Shown here: positions 13,488-25,700 of the stretch, piece by piece
Numbering within the stretch: the first letter of the stretch is position 1
How the letters are laid out: each line of letters opens with the position of its first letter
NCBI RefSeq assembly: GCF_021018805.1
Contig: NC_086256.1
Coordinates: forward strand, 8,622,032 to 8,686,031
Direction of reading: 5' to 3'
DNA length: 64,000 bases
Origin: Prinia subflava
Taxonomy: Eukaryota; Chordata; Aves; Passeriformes; Cisticolidae
Notes under the pieces: model-generated
Seen by the model: only the letters and a program-made list of their open reading frames with translations
What the model was told of the DNA's origin: nothing
Database searches by the model: none
Program-made: the position numbers and the translations under genes

Positions 13488-13508
13488 CCCCCCCCCCCCC
13501 CCCCCCCC
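13488..13508. repeat. C21 homopolymer
   Basis: An uninterrupted run of 21 Cs, with CCCCCC just before it at 13479-13484. The opposite strand is poly(G), able to form G-quadruplexes. It lies between CpG islands A and B. Confidence 0.9.
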
Positions 13509-14649
13509 GCCCTTATTCTTTCTTGTTCCCTTAATTCCTGTCTAAACGGTTTTGCTCTGGGAGAAGAAATCTTTTCTATAGGAGGGAGAGAGGAAAAAAA
13601 AAACCTTCAAGAAGAGAAGGGTATTATTGTTTTAATCCTCTTACCCGCAGTCATTTTAAAACAGGGTGTTTTGGAGCCTGAAATGGCGTCTCGTCTCCCA
13701 ATCCCATCCTAAATCCTCCTGGGCTGGGAGAGAATCTAAAGGCAAGGAACTGGCATCTATTAGCAATCTCTCTAAAGGCTTTAAACTGCTCTTTCTGCTG
13801 CGAAGGCATGGCAAAGCTGAAAAGCAAACACAACCACAGCTCCAGTTAGTGAGCTCTGCCAGATAACCAGCCCGGCTGCTGGACGGGGAGGTACCTGCGA
13901 AAATCCCGCAGAGAGAGTAAAAAGAGAAAGAAAAGGAAATACAAGAAAAGGAAAAGCTGGTTTTCCACTTTTTACATACCGATGGGAGAAAATAAATAAA
14001 GTAATTCGGGGGAAAGTATATTTTTTAAAAAATCGTGAGCGGGGAGCTGCGTTAGGTGCTCGTTCCTTCCCCGTGGGAGCCCCGCGGGGTCCCCCCCTTG
14101 GCCGCTGTCCCTCCCGCTGCCTTCCCCGGCTCCCGGCGGGGCCGCCCGTGCGCTCCCGGCTGCCGCAGCGGAGCTTCCCCGACGGGGCGGGCGGTGGATC
14201 CGTCGCCCAGCGCTCCTCGGAGCTCCTTCCACCGCTCCTATTTTATCTCTCCGTGTCGTGACCGCGTCCGTTCCCCCAGCCCCCAATTTTAAAGAGGAGT
14301 CGAGGGGTGCAGCGGGCTAAGCTGGGACAGCGAGGCGGCCAGGAGGAGGGTGGGGGGCCGCGGTCGCTCTGTAATTAAAGTTGGGAGATTATCCCCCACC
14401 AGCATCACCACCCAGGGGCCGTCGGGGGAGAGGGAAACTTCAGGGTCTGATCCGGCGCGGTGCTAAGCGGGGGGCTCGGGGAGAGGCACGGCTTCCCTTC
14501 CCTGAGCCTTACGGACCCCATCACCCCCCCGGTCCTGGCTCTAGCCCTCCTCCCTCCACCGGCATCCCGTCTGCTTCCAGGGATTTAATTAGGCGTTTAC
14601 ACCTCGGCTTGGAGTAAATGACTAGTAAGAAGCGTCGGGGGGTGGGGGG

Positions 14650-14906
14650 TGCATCAGCAGCCCCGTTTTGATTGACAGCGTGGAGGACCATTGAAAATCT
14701 TGCTGGGTAGCTCCCGGGTCGCTATGAAGCTCCTTTTAAAAATCCTTCTCCAATGCTGACTCCCGGTAGATGGCAGCTCCGCCGGGCGCGCAGGCAGCGC
14801 GCAGGCAGCGCGGGCGGATGGAGTAGGGCGGGCCGGGGCGCAGCGCCGCGCTCCCACGCGTGTCCGCGCTCCCGCGGCGGGCCGAGAGGCTGCCCCACCG
14901 CCCCAG
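14650..14906 (+). other. DMBX1: Candidate non-coding first exon of DMBX1
   Basis: The sequence CCCCAG|GTAAGAAA at 14901-14914 is a near-ideal splice donor inside the CpG island. It is followed by intron-like sequence and preceded by a less GC-rich stretch (14680-14760) that looks constrained. Joining it to the acceptor at 28571 would supply the missing 5' UTR. The 5' boundary is a guess. Other exons within islands A-C are possible. Confidence 0.3.
14669..14678 (+). promoter_or_regulatory. PBX-MEIS/PREP decamer site
   Basis: A perfect TGATTGACAG, the composite binding site of PBX with MEIS or PREP proteins (established motif), lies in the CpG island about 230 bp before the candidate first-exon donor. 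Confidence 0.45.
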
Positions 14907-15730
14907 GTAAGAAACCCCCCGGGCAGCGCGCCTCCGGGTGGGCTGGGGATGCCGACGGGGAAAGAGGAGGACTTTTGTGGGTTGCTTGCGAGCAGGGGGA
15001 ATCTGTCCGTGGGGGAACGCGTGGCCGGCGGAGGGACCGCTGGCGGGGATGCGCGCACTGCTGGGGAGAAACCCAGCCCGGGCTCCAGCGAAAATTCTCT
15101 GCCCTCCTGTCCCTCTTTGTTTCTTTTTTCTTTTTCTTTTTCTATTTTTTTCCCTTGTTTATTTGCAGTATACCACCCTTTAAAAAAAATCCAGACTACC
15201 ACGAAAAAAAAATAATGCAACCCCCCCACTACCAGCTCGGGGCCCCGTTCCCCATTGACTCCAACTGCCAGCCCGCCCCGGTGCGGGCTGGGGCAGCTGG
15301 CGGGGATGCGAGGGATGTAACCCGGCTCAGGGAATGGTCGGGGACGCGCATCCCTCCCTCAGCCGGGCTCCGCGGCAGGAGAGCGCAACTTTCCCCCTAT
15401 TTACATAATGATGTTTTAGTAAGCTGCGCAGCCTGAGAGAGCTGCCGAGGGCAGAAACACCCCCGAGAGGGGCCATCGCCATCGTCCCCGGCTCCCGGCC
15501 CCGCTCGGGGTGGCTCCGGGATTGTTTTTTTTTTTTTTCTGGTGCAGCTGGAAGTTGAGAGCGGAAGGGAGGGCGAGATGCCGGCAGCGCTAGGAAGCCT
15601 TTCTAGGACAAATCGCACCCTCACGTCACCTCACTGCGAGGTTAGACGGCAAAACGGACGGGGAGCCCCTGTAAGGAGCTGGCAGGCCGGTCCTTGCGCC
15701 CCCCTCCACGCTCTCCCTCTGCAAGGGGTG

Positions 15731-15736
15731 TATAAA
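15731..15736 (+). promoter_or_regulatory. TATA box candidate in CpG island B
   Basis: TATAAA flanked by GC-rich sequence (GGTGTATAAATCCCGG) sits within the CpG domain, giving a predicted start near 15760-15765. No transcript is known to me, so this is a motif match in a suitable setting only. Confidence 0.3.
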
Positions 15737-15779
15737 TCCCGGACCTGCGCTGTCAGCCCTTCTTGATAAATTAAGGGCT

Positions 15780-17080
15780 TCGCAGTCGAAACCTATTTAC
15801 ACCTCCATTATAGGGCTAACCAAATGGGGATCCGCATGCATATTTTTACCGCAAGAGATCTCATACATCTCCGCCAGAGTCGCCCCTCGGGCCATGGGAT
15901 AACAGATAGGGAAGGGGGGCGGGTTGTGCTCCGCCGCGGCCAGCACTTGAGCGGAAAGAAGTCCGTGTCCCCACTCGGGGCTGGCTGCCCGGGGCACCGG
16001 GGACCCGTTCCCCTTGCAAGGGCAAGGAGAGGGCGAGGGTGACCTCCTGGAAGCCTTGCGGGGGACAAGACCCACGGGCTCCTCTAGTCCAAAGCAAGGC
16101 TTTCGGGGAAGTTTCTCCTCCGATGGAGATGGGGTTTCACTGCGACACCTCGCCGTGGCTGTCCCTTTATCTGGGGAGAGAAGGGACAAGAAGAGCCTCG
16201 TACGGAGCCATCCTGTCCCCGCGGACGGCGGCTGTTCCCGGCTGCGCTTTCCATTTATTTCCAGGCGGCGACCTCGGGGGCAAAAGGGGTCAGCGCATCC
16301 CGGGACAGCTCCTCGGTGTCCCCGAGGGTTGCCTCGGCGAGGCCGTCAGCAGAAAGGAGGGAGGGAGCAGCATCCCCCGTTTCCCGGCGGGATTCCCGCA
16401 CCCAGCGCTGCCCGCTGCCTCTCGAAACGAAACGCGGCGGGAGCGAGGTGGTACCGCAGCCCCACACCCGGGGAGGGCTCGGCCCCACACCCCTGCCCCT
16501 GGCTGGGTGCTTGGCGGGGTTGTCCCCGCATCCTCTATCCAGCCGGCCGCGCTCCGGCTGTGTCCCGCATTCCGGCTCCGCCGGGGAAAAAGAAATGTCC
16601 CCGCTCCGCCTCATCCCGTCCCCTCCGGCGGCCCCCTCCAGTTCCACTTGGTTAGCTCAAGTTTTCCATGTAAATGACAGTAATAAATATCTAATCATGT
16701 CCCGCAGCTATCGGCGGCTCGCCGAGCAGCCGGCATTAATGAGACATCCAGGGGAAGTGGGGGAAAGGAGAAGGGGGGAAAAAAAAACGTAAAAAGGAAA
16801 GTTTTCCCGCTCTCCCTGAAATGGTTTCTAGAGGCGAGGCCGGGCCGAGGTGCGGGGGCTGCTCCGGAACGATCCCAACTGTGCGGCCGCGCTCAGCTTC
16901 AAACCCGTCCCCTCCAATTAACCCCCTCCCCAAAATCCCAGCAATTCCCCTCGAGGGAGGGGCGAGCCCGGTCGCATCCCGGGGCTGGGGACTGCTGTCC
17001 CGAAAGCCCCGCGGAGATGCGTGTGCCCGTCCCTGCCGTGATTCCCAAACAATTAATGGAGCTGCGATGAGCTTTGAATG
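15780..17080. promoter_or_regulatory. CpG island C
   Basis: CpG-dense sequence continues to about 17080, split by short AT-rich patches such as the one at 16660-16700, which contains AATAAATATCTAATCATG. Open frames of more than 200 codons occur on the + strand but look like GC-rich artefacts. Together with islands A and B this makes a discontinuous 5-kb CpG domain. Confidence 0.55.
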
Positions 17081-17109
17081 TTGATGGTGGGCCGAGGGGG
17101 GGAAGGCGG

Positions 17110-17330
17110 TGGGAAGGCTGCGGCTGAAATTAAACCATGAGAGTTGGATTTGTTCGCCTAACGCTAAACAAATGGACTGATTACCTTCTTTCCAAACGCA
17201 TCAGTCATACTACATTAAGTAGCAGAGAGCTAATTATCCCAATTAGGAGGCTGATTTATAATTAATGGCTTGGACCAAGTGATAATTGGATGTTAATGGA
17301 TAACAGTTTTGTCTGAAGTAGCCTCCCACT
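17110..17330. promoter_or_regulatory. Candidate enhancer dense in homeodomain core sites
   Basis: Immediately after the CpG domain the composition switches to AT-rich. Within 90 bp there are TAATTA at 17231 and 17259, CAATTAG near 17240, TAATTG at 17283 and TTAATG near 17293, with ACATTAAGT at about 17213. The block has no repeat features. It probably lies in the 5' non-coding intron of DMBX1. Confidence 0.45.
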
Positions 17331-20300
17331 TCCCCAAAGGCAGAGCTGGAGGGTTTGGGGGTTATTTACCCTCTCTCACCCTCACCTCTGCACGGAACAC
17401 AAAGCAAAAGAGAAGCGAGATCTGCTCTTAGCTGGGTTGGGTGAGACCCTCCCCAGACTGGGGGAGCCGCTGGCCGCTTCCCGGCCTGCCCGGGGCTCAG
17501 CGAGGAGGGCTGCGGGGGTAACCTTCAGCACCCACCTTCCCCAGATTTCAAGCAACACCTGCTGCTTTTTTCCTCTCCTCTCTGAGTTTCCAAGCCGTGG
17601 ACAACTGACCCTGCTGGGCACCTCATCCGCCTACAGGACGTGGGTCGTGTTCTCGATGAGGGGCAAAGGCTGAGCCCCACGGGGTGCCCAAGTGTTGATA
17701 AGGCTGTTCCTCTGCCCTGCCTGTCCTAGGGAGAGCAGGAGAGGACTCACCCTGAGGATGAGAGGTTTTACACGCTCCCTGGCCCACACCCCACTGTGCC
17801 GTGGCGGGGAGAGAGTAAATCTGCAGTTTCCCACTGCTCTGTGTTTCTCCTGACCACTTCTCAGAACTGGCTTGCTGACTGTTTAGCTTCTCTCTCCCAT
17901 GTTTGCTTTTCACCCATGAGTAAGTCGATGCAGGTCAATCCCATTTCCTTGTTTGCCCCAGCCAGAGAGACTTGGACCTACAACCCTCTGGATTTTGGAT
18001 TGTGTTTCTAAGTTCGGTTTTTCCATTCCAACTAGGAACTGCAATGGGCACAAAATTCCTGAAAGGCTAAGAGTGACTTCAACCCTGAGTTACCCCATGA
18101 CTGATGAGAAGCTGTATTAAATTAGGCCAACATAGTCAATGTAAAAATACACCCAAAGCTGTGCCATCAGTACACAGAAAAACACTTTAGATCAGCTTTC
18201 CAGATATTCCTGCTAATTTAAAGAGATCTTGATGTCTAACTGGGAGATTCTCCTCATGCTCACACACATGAGCAGGGATTTTATTGCCATATCAGAAGGC
18301 ACAGCTCTGTTTCACGGAGCTGGTGCAGATGCTGCTTTTCCTTAGTGCCAGTGTCACTGCCTGCACCAAAGAAACAGAGTCAGAGGAGCTTCCCACAAAT
18401 CAGAGAAAAGGGCAGGCTTGCCAGGCAAGTTTTGCACTATATAGTCATAGAGTGACTGCAGTGGGTTTTGTTCCCAGTGTCTTTATCTTTCAAAAGAATG
18501 TTTTACTGAGAAAGAAGGAAATTGGATGAAAAGAAGCCGGAGAGAACAGTTTCTTTTTCCTCTGTCATTTTCACAACCAGCCCTGACAAAAGAAAGGTGC
18601 TTCAGAGAAGGTCCCGGACCAGCTCTTCTGAAACAGCTACCCACTGGTTTTACTAGTGACACTAAGGGTAAACTTAGCGAGAAGTAGTCCACATTTTCTG
18701 AGATTCCAGTGGTTTTTCAGGGGCATCTCAAAATTCAGCTTGTCAGGTTGAAAATGCTTCTACTGAGGCACTGACCAATGTCAGCTGGGCTTGAACCCTT
18801 TCAAAAGGTTGAGTGCTGCTTTCCACAACTTGTGTCTGAACAGAACGTTTATAGTTACCTTGCTTCATCTGGAAAAACATAGGAGGAGGGAAAATGCTGA
18901 AATTCAGTAAATTCCAAATTTTCCAATCCTATACAGCTACTAATAAACTAATCTACTCCGGGGGAATTTCCATCAAAATGTGCTGGTGGAGAATTTGGAA
19001 ATGTAGCCAAATAGTCAAGAATTCATTAATGGTGCACTGGGGTTAGCCAAACCCTGGGTCTTTTCCCAACAGTTTATTTCACTGTTAGAGTTACTGAAAT
19101 TGATTTTTTTTTTCCTTTTAACTTCATTAGGTTTTGGATCAGACTTCTGTTTCTTTAAGCAGTTCTGGTGGAATTACAGCTCATGGGAAGGAGAGAGTCT
19201 CTGAGGGAGGGCTGGGAGCAGGATGGACCAGCAGTTCTCCGAAGGGAGGGAAAGAGATGTTTACACCAGGATTTGTGGTAGCTGGCACAGCTCTCTCAGG
19301 ACCATCAGCAGCCTCTGCATGGCCAGAGCAAACACTGACTTGAGAAACGGTGCTGTAAAACTCAAAGTGTGAGTGTGATGCTCCACTAGGATCTTCCAAA
19401 GAAAGGATAACAATTGCACTGAGGGAGACGAGCTGATGGATCTCTCTGGGGAGAAAATGCTCTTCCCAAGGGAGCTGTGGGAACCTGGCGTTCCCAGCCG
19501 TGCCGAGCAGCAGGAGGAGCGAGCAGGGAGCAGCTCTGCGAGCCCCTGGCGTCTGTAAGCCCGAGGTGGGTGAAGGTGCCTCTGCTGGGGGGCTCCAGGT
19601 CTCCCCACAAAGCCCAGCAGACATTTAGCAGCTCTGCCTGCTTTACAGCACTCAGCTCTTTAGAGCACACATCACCTGCTGGTGGCCAAAATACTTTGCT
19701 TACCTTGGCAGCCGCGCTTCATTCGGGGTAGGGATCCAAACGCTTACGGGAAGGGAAGCCTCACATGCACCCGTGGTGCTCCCTGGCACTGCTGCCACTG
19801 ACTCCAGTTTGTGGCCCTGTTTTAAGGTGGCACAAGTCTTTCCCCCACGCCAGGTCCTCTTTGTAAAAGCCACGGAGCTCAAGCATATTTTTTAGTGCTA
19901 GGATGAAAATCGGTGTTGCTACTTTCAAAGAAGAAAAATTTCAAACTTTTGGTTTATTCTTTTAAGGTATCGTAAGTACCTCACAATTCCAGTGGTTGTG
20001 GAGCTGCCTTACAGGATTTTTAAATTTTTTTTAGACCAAGATAGACCCTGTTGTTTTTTTGGTGGGTTTTTTTTTCTTTTAGACCAACTTTTCATTTAGA
20101 GCAATGACTGTCTGTCATTTTTGCCTCATAGATGATTTAAGTCTGAGCAGCAGCAGTTGCCATCCTGTGTTCTGTAAATCATCTGCAGACGCAGGGTCCA
20201 ACTGAACGTGCAAAAACACCCTGAGTTCAGGCTCTCAGATTCTGTTGCTTTCAAGTTTTGCTTGCTCTTTCTATCTCTCAAAATCTCCTTCAAGCAGAAT

Positions 20301-23300
20301 TGCACTTGGCATCATAACCTCACAAGCCTCCATCTAGTAAGCTAAAAGAGCACCTAGGAAAGTCCTTTTGTGCCAGCAGGGTTAAACTGCAGCAATGTGG
20401 CAGAAACCACTGCATTGCACACAGACACACTGCTCCCCTCCTCGTGTGCATAGCAAACTCTCTCAGCTCAACACCCAGAACTTACAGCTTCAGCTTTTTA
20501 CTTTCTACTTGATGAGTAGAGGTGATGGGTAGAGAAATCACCGTCCCTGCGTGCCTCAGCCCAGTTCCTGCCCGTGGAGCCCAGCATCTGGGCTGAGGCA
20601 TTGCACTGGGAGTGCCTGGAGCAAGCCCACATTCCCTGCTGCCACCCTGGCTGCCGGGCTTGCAGCACCTGGGAGCAGCAGTAGAGGAACTGGGAACGTC
20701 TTCAGCTGCCTCAGAAAATCTTTACAAAGCTTATCTGTGCATTTCTTGCAGTGTTTGATCTCCCTTGTTAGGGCTCAGTGCTAGATTGTCAGATCAGCGT
20801 CGTGGTCATGGTGCTCAGGACAGACACAGGTCCTTGTCACTAAACGTCACAAGCTTAAAAACGTATTTTGACACAGAACTGTAGATCCTCATCTTCTTGG
20901 TGAGACAGTTATGGGTAAAATCCTCCAAGATATTGCTCCATCTTCCATGGATGGGAGATTCCTGATCCAGAAATCCCAAGAGGCTGCCTTCCAAGACGGT
21001 CAGTTTGCTCATGGGAACAATCTGCAATCAAATACGCTGCAGGCAAAAGCTGTTTTGGGGGCAGAGAGCAAGCAGCAAGCCACCCTCCTGCTTCCAGCAG
21101 CCCTTTGGGAAGGGGAAAGTTTCGTTTGGAAAATTCTCTTTGCCAAAATTAGGCAAAAGATGCTTCTCAAAACAAAATGATGCTTCTCAAGAAAGGCTTT
21201 TTCACAGAAGGGAGGTGAAGGACTGAGCAGGTACTTTGTTGTTTTTCTTTTCATAAAAACACCAAAGATCAACTCTTTAAGCAGTTCGTGAACTCAGCAG
21301 TGTGATAGTGGGGTACTTAAAGGTTACTCCAAGTTCTGAATTCAGGGCAGTCCAGAGTCAGAGATGCTGTAAGGTCTGGAGACAGGAGAGCAGGTGGGCA
21401 GCACAGGAACGCGCGAGCCTGGCCGCAGCGGGATGCAAGCGCATTTCACATCCACGGATGTGCAGCAGCAGTGGTGGCAGAGCTGGGCTGTAGGGTTCAG
21501 TTCCATTCTGATATTCATGATAAGAAATCTTAAATGCAAGATTTTTTTTTGCTGTTGTTGTTGCTGACTGATCTGGAAGCAGAATGAGATGGAAAACTAG
21601 AGTCAAAGTGATCTTCATATGAGAAGCTTTTCTCGTTTACCCAGGAAGATGCTCCACTTTGATATAATTTCCTAGAGCTTCTACTGAGGTTTGAGCACTG
21701 CTCTGAAAGGGAGAAGGGAGGTTTGTCCTGGTTTGATCTGTAAGCACAGCTTGTCTGGTGTAAATTACAAGAAGCAAGGGTTTTTGCACCACAGTGATAT
21801 TTAGTGATGCCACTCCTGGCTCTACACTGCAAGCTGCTGGGTTCCAAGTCCTAAAACTCAAAAGTAGAGCTGTTAAGGATGTCTTTATTTTATTTTCTTT
21901 ATTTTGGACCTAGCAAGTCTGCCCTCTGAAGAATGCCTCTGCAAACAGAGGCATTGGAAAGTCTTTTGCCAGGAAGTGTCTAATCAGTCACTCAGTTCTG
22001 TTACCTTTTGGGTGAAAAACGATGATTTCACAAAAGCCTTAAATAAAAATCACAGCAACTGATGTGAGTTACCCCTGTCAGCCAGGGCCTGTTACCTCAG
22101 CTGCTCACAACCTGATGTTGAGAATTTCTAGGGTCTTGCAACAAAACTCCCTTGTCCCATCAGGATGCTCTGAGGTTTGTTTTATAAAAATTACGAGCCC
22201 TCTCACATCCAATTATGTCTCCACTACAAATAGATGAGCATTAAAAACACAGTTGCTGTGCTCATCATCAGCACAGCTTCAAAGAGTCAATTATTTGACA
22301 AGGTCTATCCTAAACTGGTGATGCTGTCCCTGACTGGAAGTATTCCCAGATTTCAGCTGCTAGCAATTCTCCTGGTTTTAAGAAAATCATCTCTTTATTT
22401 ATACCAAGGTCACTAAGAATAGCTGAGTGTGAGCTGCAAGAATTGGTGTAATTGCTTAGGTTTTGCTTTCAGTGCATTGTCACTTATTTAACTAGATCCT
22501 GCTTAATTAAGATCTCTCTCTGCACTTAGAAATTAACTTTATTTAAATCCAGGGATTTTCACAGGCATAAAAATATTTCAGGAAGATCAGAAATGCAGAG
22601 TCCTGGGGTTTTTTGGGAGTTGTCCTCAGTTCTTTATTTCAGTTATAAGGAAAGTCTTCTGGAAGCCTGTTTTTGGGGTGCATGCTGGTCTTGGACTTTG
22701 ATGTTTGAATGAGAAACTATGATGTGTTGCAGTATTCCAAATTATCTGTATTTCATCCACTACAAAGGTGAAGTTGTTTCCTTAGATATTTGGTAATCTC
22801 AAGTGAGGAACAAAACTGTTTTATAACGTGTTGGTTATTATCTTATGGGATTTTGAGCCTTTATATATCTAAAAGATTTAGGGATATACTTAAGAAAAAA
22901 AAAGATTGAAGAAAACTTCTTGCTAGGATCCTTTATTCATAACCCCTCAGGTATGTAATTCATTTAGCACCAAATACATATAAACCCAATGTCTGTCAAT
23001 AGAGTGAGCCTGTTTTCCCAGAATGTGAGTTACACAAAGATTTGTTATTTATCTTTCTGATTTGAAGTGTTTCTGAATAAGGATTTAAAGCATAAAATCA
23101 TAATGCAGAACAGCTCCAGGGGAGGTGAGGGAGGATATTCTGCTGTGATTCTATTTTCAGTGATGTTTTTTGCCAGTGGTAATAAAAGGGAAAGGATGTT
23201 GCAGCACAAACTGTCTGCTGTTTTTCCCTGTTAGTAATGAACAGTGGGTTCCTGTGCTTTGCATAAACACCAGCAGTGATTTGTAGCACCTTTGCAGGTC

Positions 23301-25430
23301 CTCAGGCTGAGGACCACAATTTTCTTTTACCTGACAGGGCTACTCCTATTTTTTTCTGTCACCTGCAGAATTCTGAACACCAATCAAGTGCACCAGACTT
23401 CTGTTTCATGCTTGATTTTTTTTAACTGATCTTTTCCTTGTGCTCAAGCTGTGCCTTGCATCAGGGCACAGAGACGAGGCTGTGCTGTGCTCTTCCAAAC
23501 TTTAAATGCATCTGTGGTGAATCTCTTCATCAGCAACGAACTATAGTGTTAAAATTCCCTCCTGAAAGTGACTTTCTGAAGTCCAGATTTGACTTCTTTT
23601 CTTTGTTGTTGTTTTTTTGGTTTTTTGGTACAGCTTATTTCCCACATAAAGAAAACCTCATACACCCTCTCTCCCATCAGCAACCCTTCCATTTTGGGGA
23701 CATGTTTGATGAAGTGATAAAGAAACACCCCATGGTGCCCATCAGTCAAAAGCAGACTGGCATCCTCTTCTTGAAACCTCTAGGAATAATTCTAGAGTAT
23801 TTCTAACGCACAGGTTTTATTGCCCCATTCTTTATGATGGCAACTGAGCGTCTCAGTTTTTAGTCTCATTTTTTCTTTGAGTTTGGGATGACCCTATTTG
23901 GAGGGAAAAGAGAGAATGGTCCAAAGCCTCTGCAAAGCTTCATGTCCTACATCCAGCCTCAGCCTCATCCTACCTGACAGAGATGCTTGAGAAGGGCAAA
24001 TGTCTTGTGATTTTGTTTTGGTGATTTGTTGGTTTGGGTTTTTTTCTCAGTTGAAGGGAAAATATAGATGTTTTCTTACCAGGAACTTTTCAGAAAATTT
24101 CAATATCTCATTTTTTAACTTGTTCTCAGATCTGTCTCAATTCCACATATACACAAGCCACTAGGGACAGGAGTTTTCACCTGATGAGGAAATGCACAGA
24201 TCTCTCTCCACGTCTTCTCTCAGGACAGAATTACATGCAAAATTATACGAATTTTACTTACCAGTTAAATAGGGAAATTAAAGCCTTTTACAAAGCTGAG
24301 ACTATTAAAACCAGGCACAGATCTCCCCTGTATATGCCACTCTGTTTCATGGTGCACAATAAATTGCATCACTCCTGTGCTGTGTGACTTCATGGGAACC
24401 TGAGGTTTTCAGGGCTGGGAAGGGATGGATGGGAGCCACGCTGGTTGGAGCAGTGCAGCTCTGCTCTGGAAGAACAGGGCTCCTGTTTCTGGCTGGTAAA
24501 TGTGCAAACTGCTTCACATCAGATTGAGCAGCAGCAGCTGATACAGAGTGATGGGGTCCCTGGATTAGTCTGGGATGGGCAGAACCCTGCATTGCCTGGC
24601 CTCAAAGCAGTGCAGGAATGGTGGAAGCTGGATTTCTCATGGACAGCAGCAGTTAAAGCAAAGGGGAATCCCATGTCCTTTCTGTGAGGCTGGACCCTGG
24701 CAGAACACGGCCCCTGCAGTCTGAGAAGTCTGCAGGCTTGGGAAGAAAAATAGGCACAGCATCCATGAGTCTTCCACAGCAAAAACATAAGTGAGAGGCG
24801 AGAGCTGTAGGAGGGTTTTTGTCACTGAGGTAGTAACGCCAGGATTGTAAAGACAGAAGGAGTGGGAACCCTGGCAGGGTGTGGTGCAGGACATGGAGAG
24901 GAGACCTCACAGCCCAGTGCTGGGAAATGTGGGGAGCTGGGAGAGGGCCGGAGCTGTGATGCTGGGGGTGGGAGAGCCTCTGCTGCTGCTGAGGGGCCGT
25001 GCAGGGGGAGAGCTCCAGCCCCAGGAGTTTCCAGCCCCGGCTCTGCCCGGCAGCATCCACCCCCTGTGAGAAGCAAACGCTGCACCAGCAGCACACAGGC
25101 TCCCGCAGGGGCATTTTCCTCTCACCTTTCCTGCACCTTTCCTCAGTTTCCATCTCCTTTCTTCGCTGCTCCTAACTCTTCAATGATCTCTGGTGCACAA
25201 AATCAGGATGAGGAATTTACTGTCTTTCAGGATGGACCCTGTTACTCTTCCAGCTTATCCATAGCTGCTCAAGCCCATACCCTTCCATAAAGCAGGACCT
25301 CAAACTTTGCTCTCATCCTCCTCCTGGCTGTAGCTGTTCCTGAGGCCCTCCAGCCACGCAGAGACATAAAAGATGCATTTGCAGATTTTGAAAATTAAAA
25401 CCATCTATACAGCCAGTGGGAAGGGATCAG
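17330..25430. other. Inferred 5' intron of DMBX1, no recognisable gene
   Basis: No exon, RNA gene or identifiable transposon. Scattered AT-rich patches may be constrained, but I cannot separate them from background. Open frames up to 147 codons show no recognisable protein. Confidence 0.5.
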
Positions 25431-25700
25431 CTTATTTGGTTGCTTAATGAAATATAAAGATTATTTTAACCAGTGTAAGCACTATTCGACAGCTTGTGAA
25501 ACACAGCGGTGGCTTGATGAATGGCTTTCTCCATTAAAAAAAATTGCTGCATGATGTCTTTTAAATATTTAATTTATTGGGGTTGGAGTGAGCTCGGAGC
25601 TGATGGTTAAACAGGAGCTATTTGTGGTCTCAGTTAACTTTGCTTACCCGGCTGAACCGTCTCGCTCAGTAAATTCCCTCATTTTTTACACAGAATCTGG
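25430..25700. promoter_or_regulatory. Candidate conserved non-coding element
   Basis: A compact block of constrained texture containing AAAGATTATTTTAACC, ATTCGACAG and CAGTTAACTTTGC, about 3 kb upstream of the first coding exon. Support is visual only. Confidence 0.3.

Larger units (their letters stand above)
14040..15720. promoter_or_regulatory. CpG island B, likely DMBX1 promoter region
   Basis: GC-rich, CpG-rich sequence with several GGGCGG-like boxes (for example 14186 and 14826), a PBX-MEIS type site at 14669 and a strong splice donor at 14906/14907. A purine/pyrimidine-skewed patch (15110-15230) interrupts it. It is the best candidate for the missing non-coding first exon of DMBX1, 13.7 kb upstream of the first coding exon. 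The start site itself cannot be read from the sequence. Confidence 0.6.

Noticed and set aside
14753..15436. A 227-codon + strand open frame in CpG island B
   Set aside because: Arg/Ala/Gly-rich translation with a poly-Phe stretch from the T-rich patch and no family resemblance. It also runs across the strong donor at 14906, so it is more likely untranslated exon plus intron.
16014..16677. Two overlapping open frames of 213 and 212 codons in CpG island C
   Set aside because: Both read the same DNA in different frames with low-complexity Pro/Arg/Gly composition. Typical GC-rich shadows.
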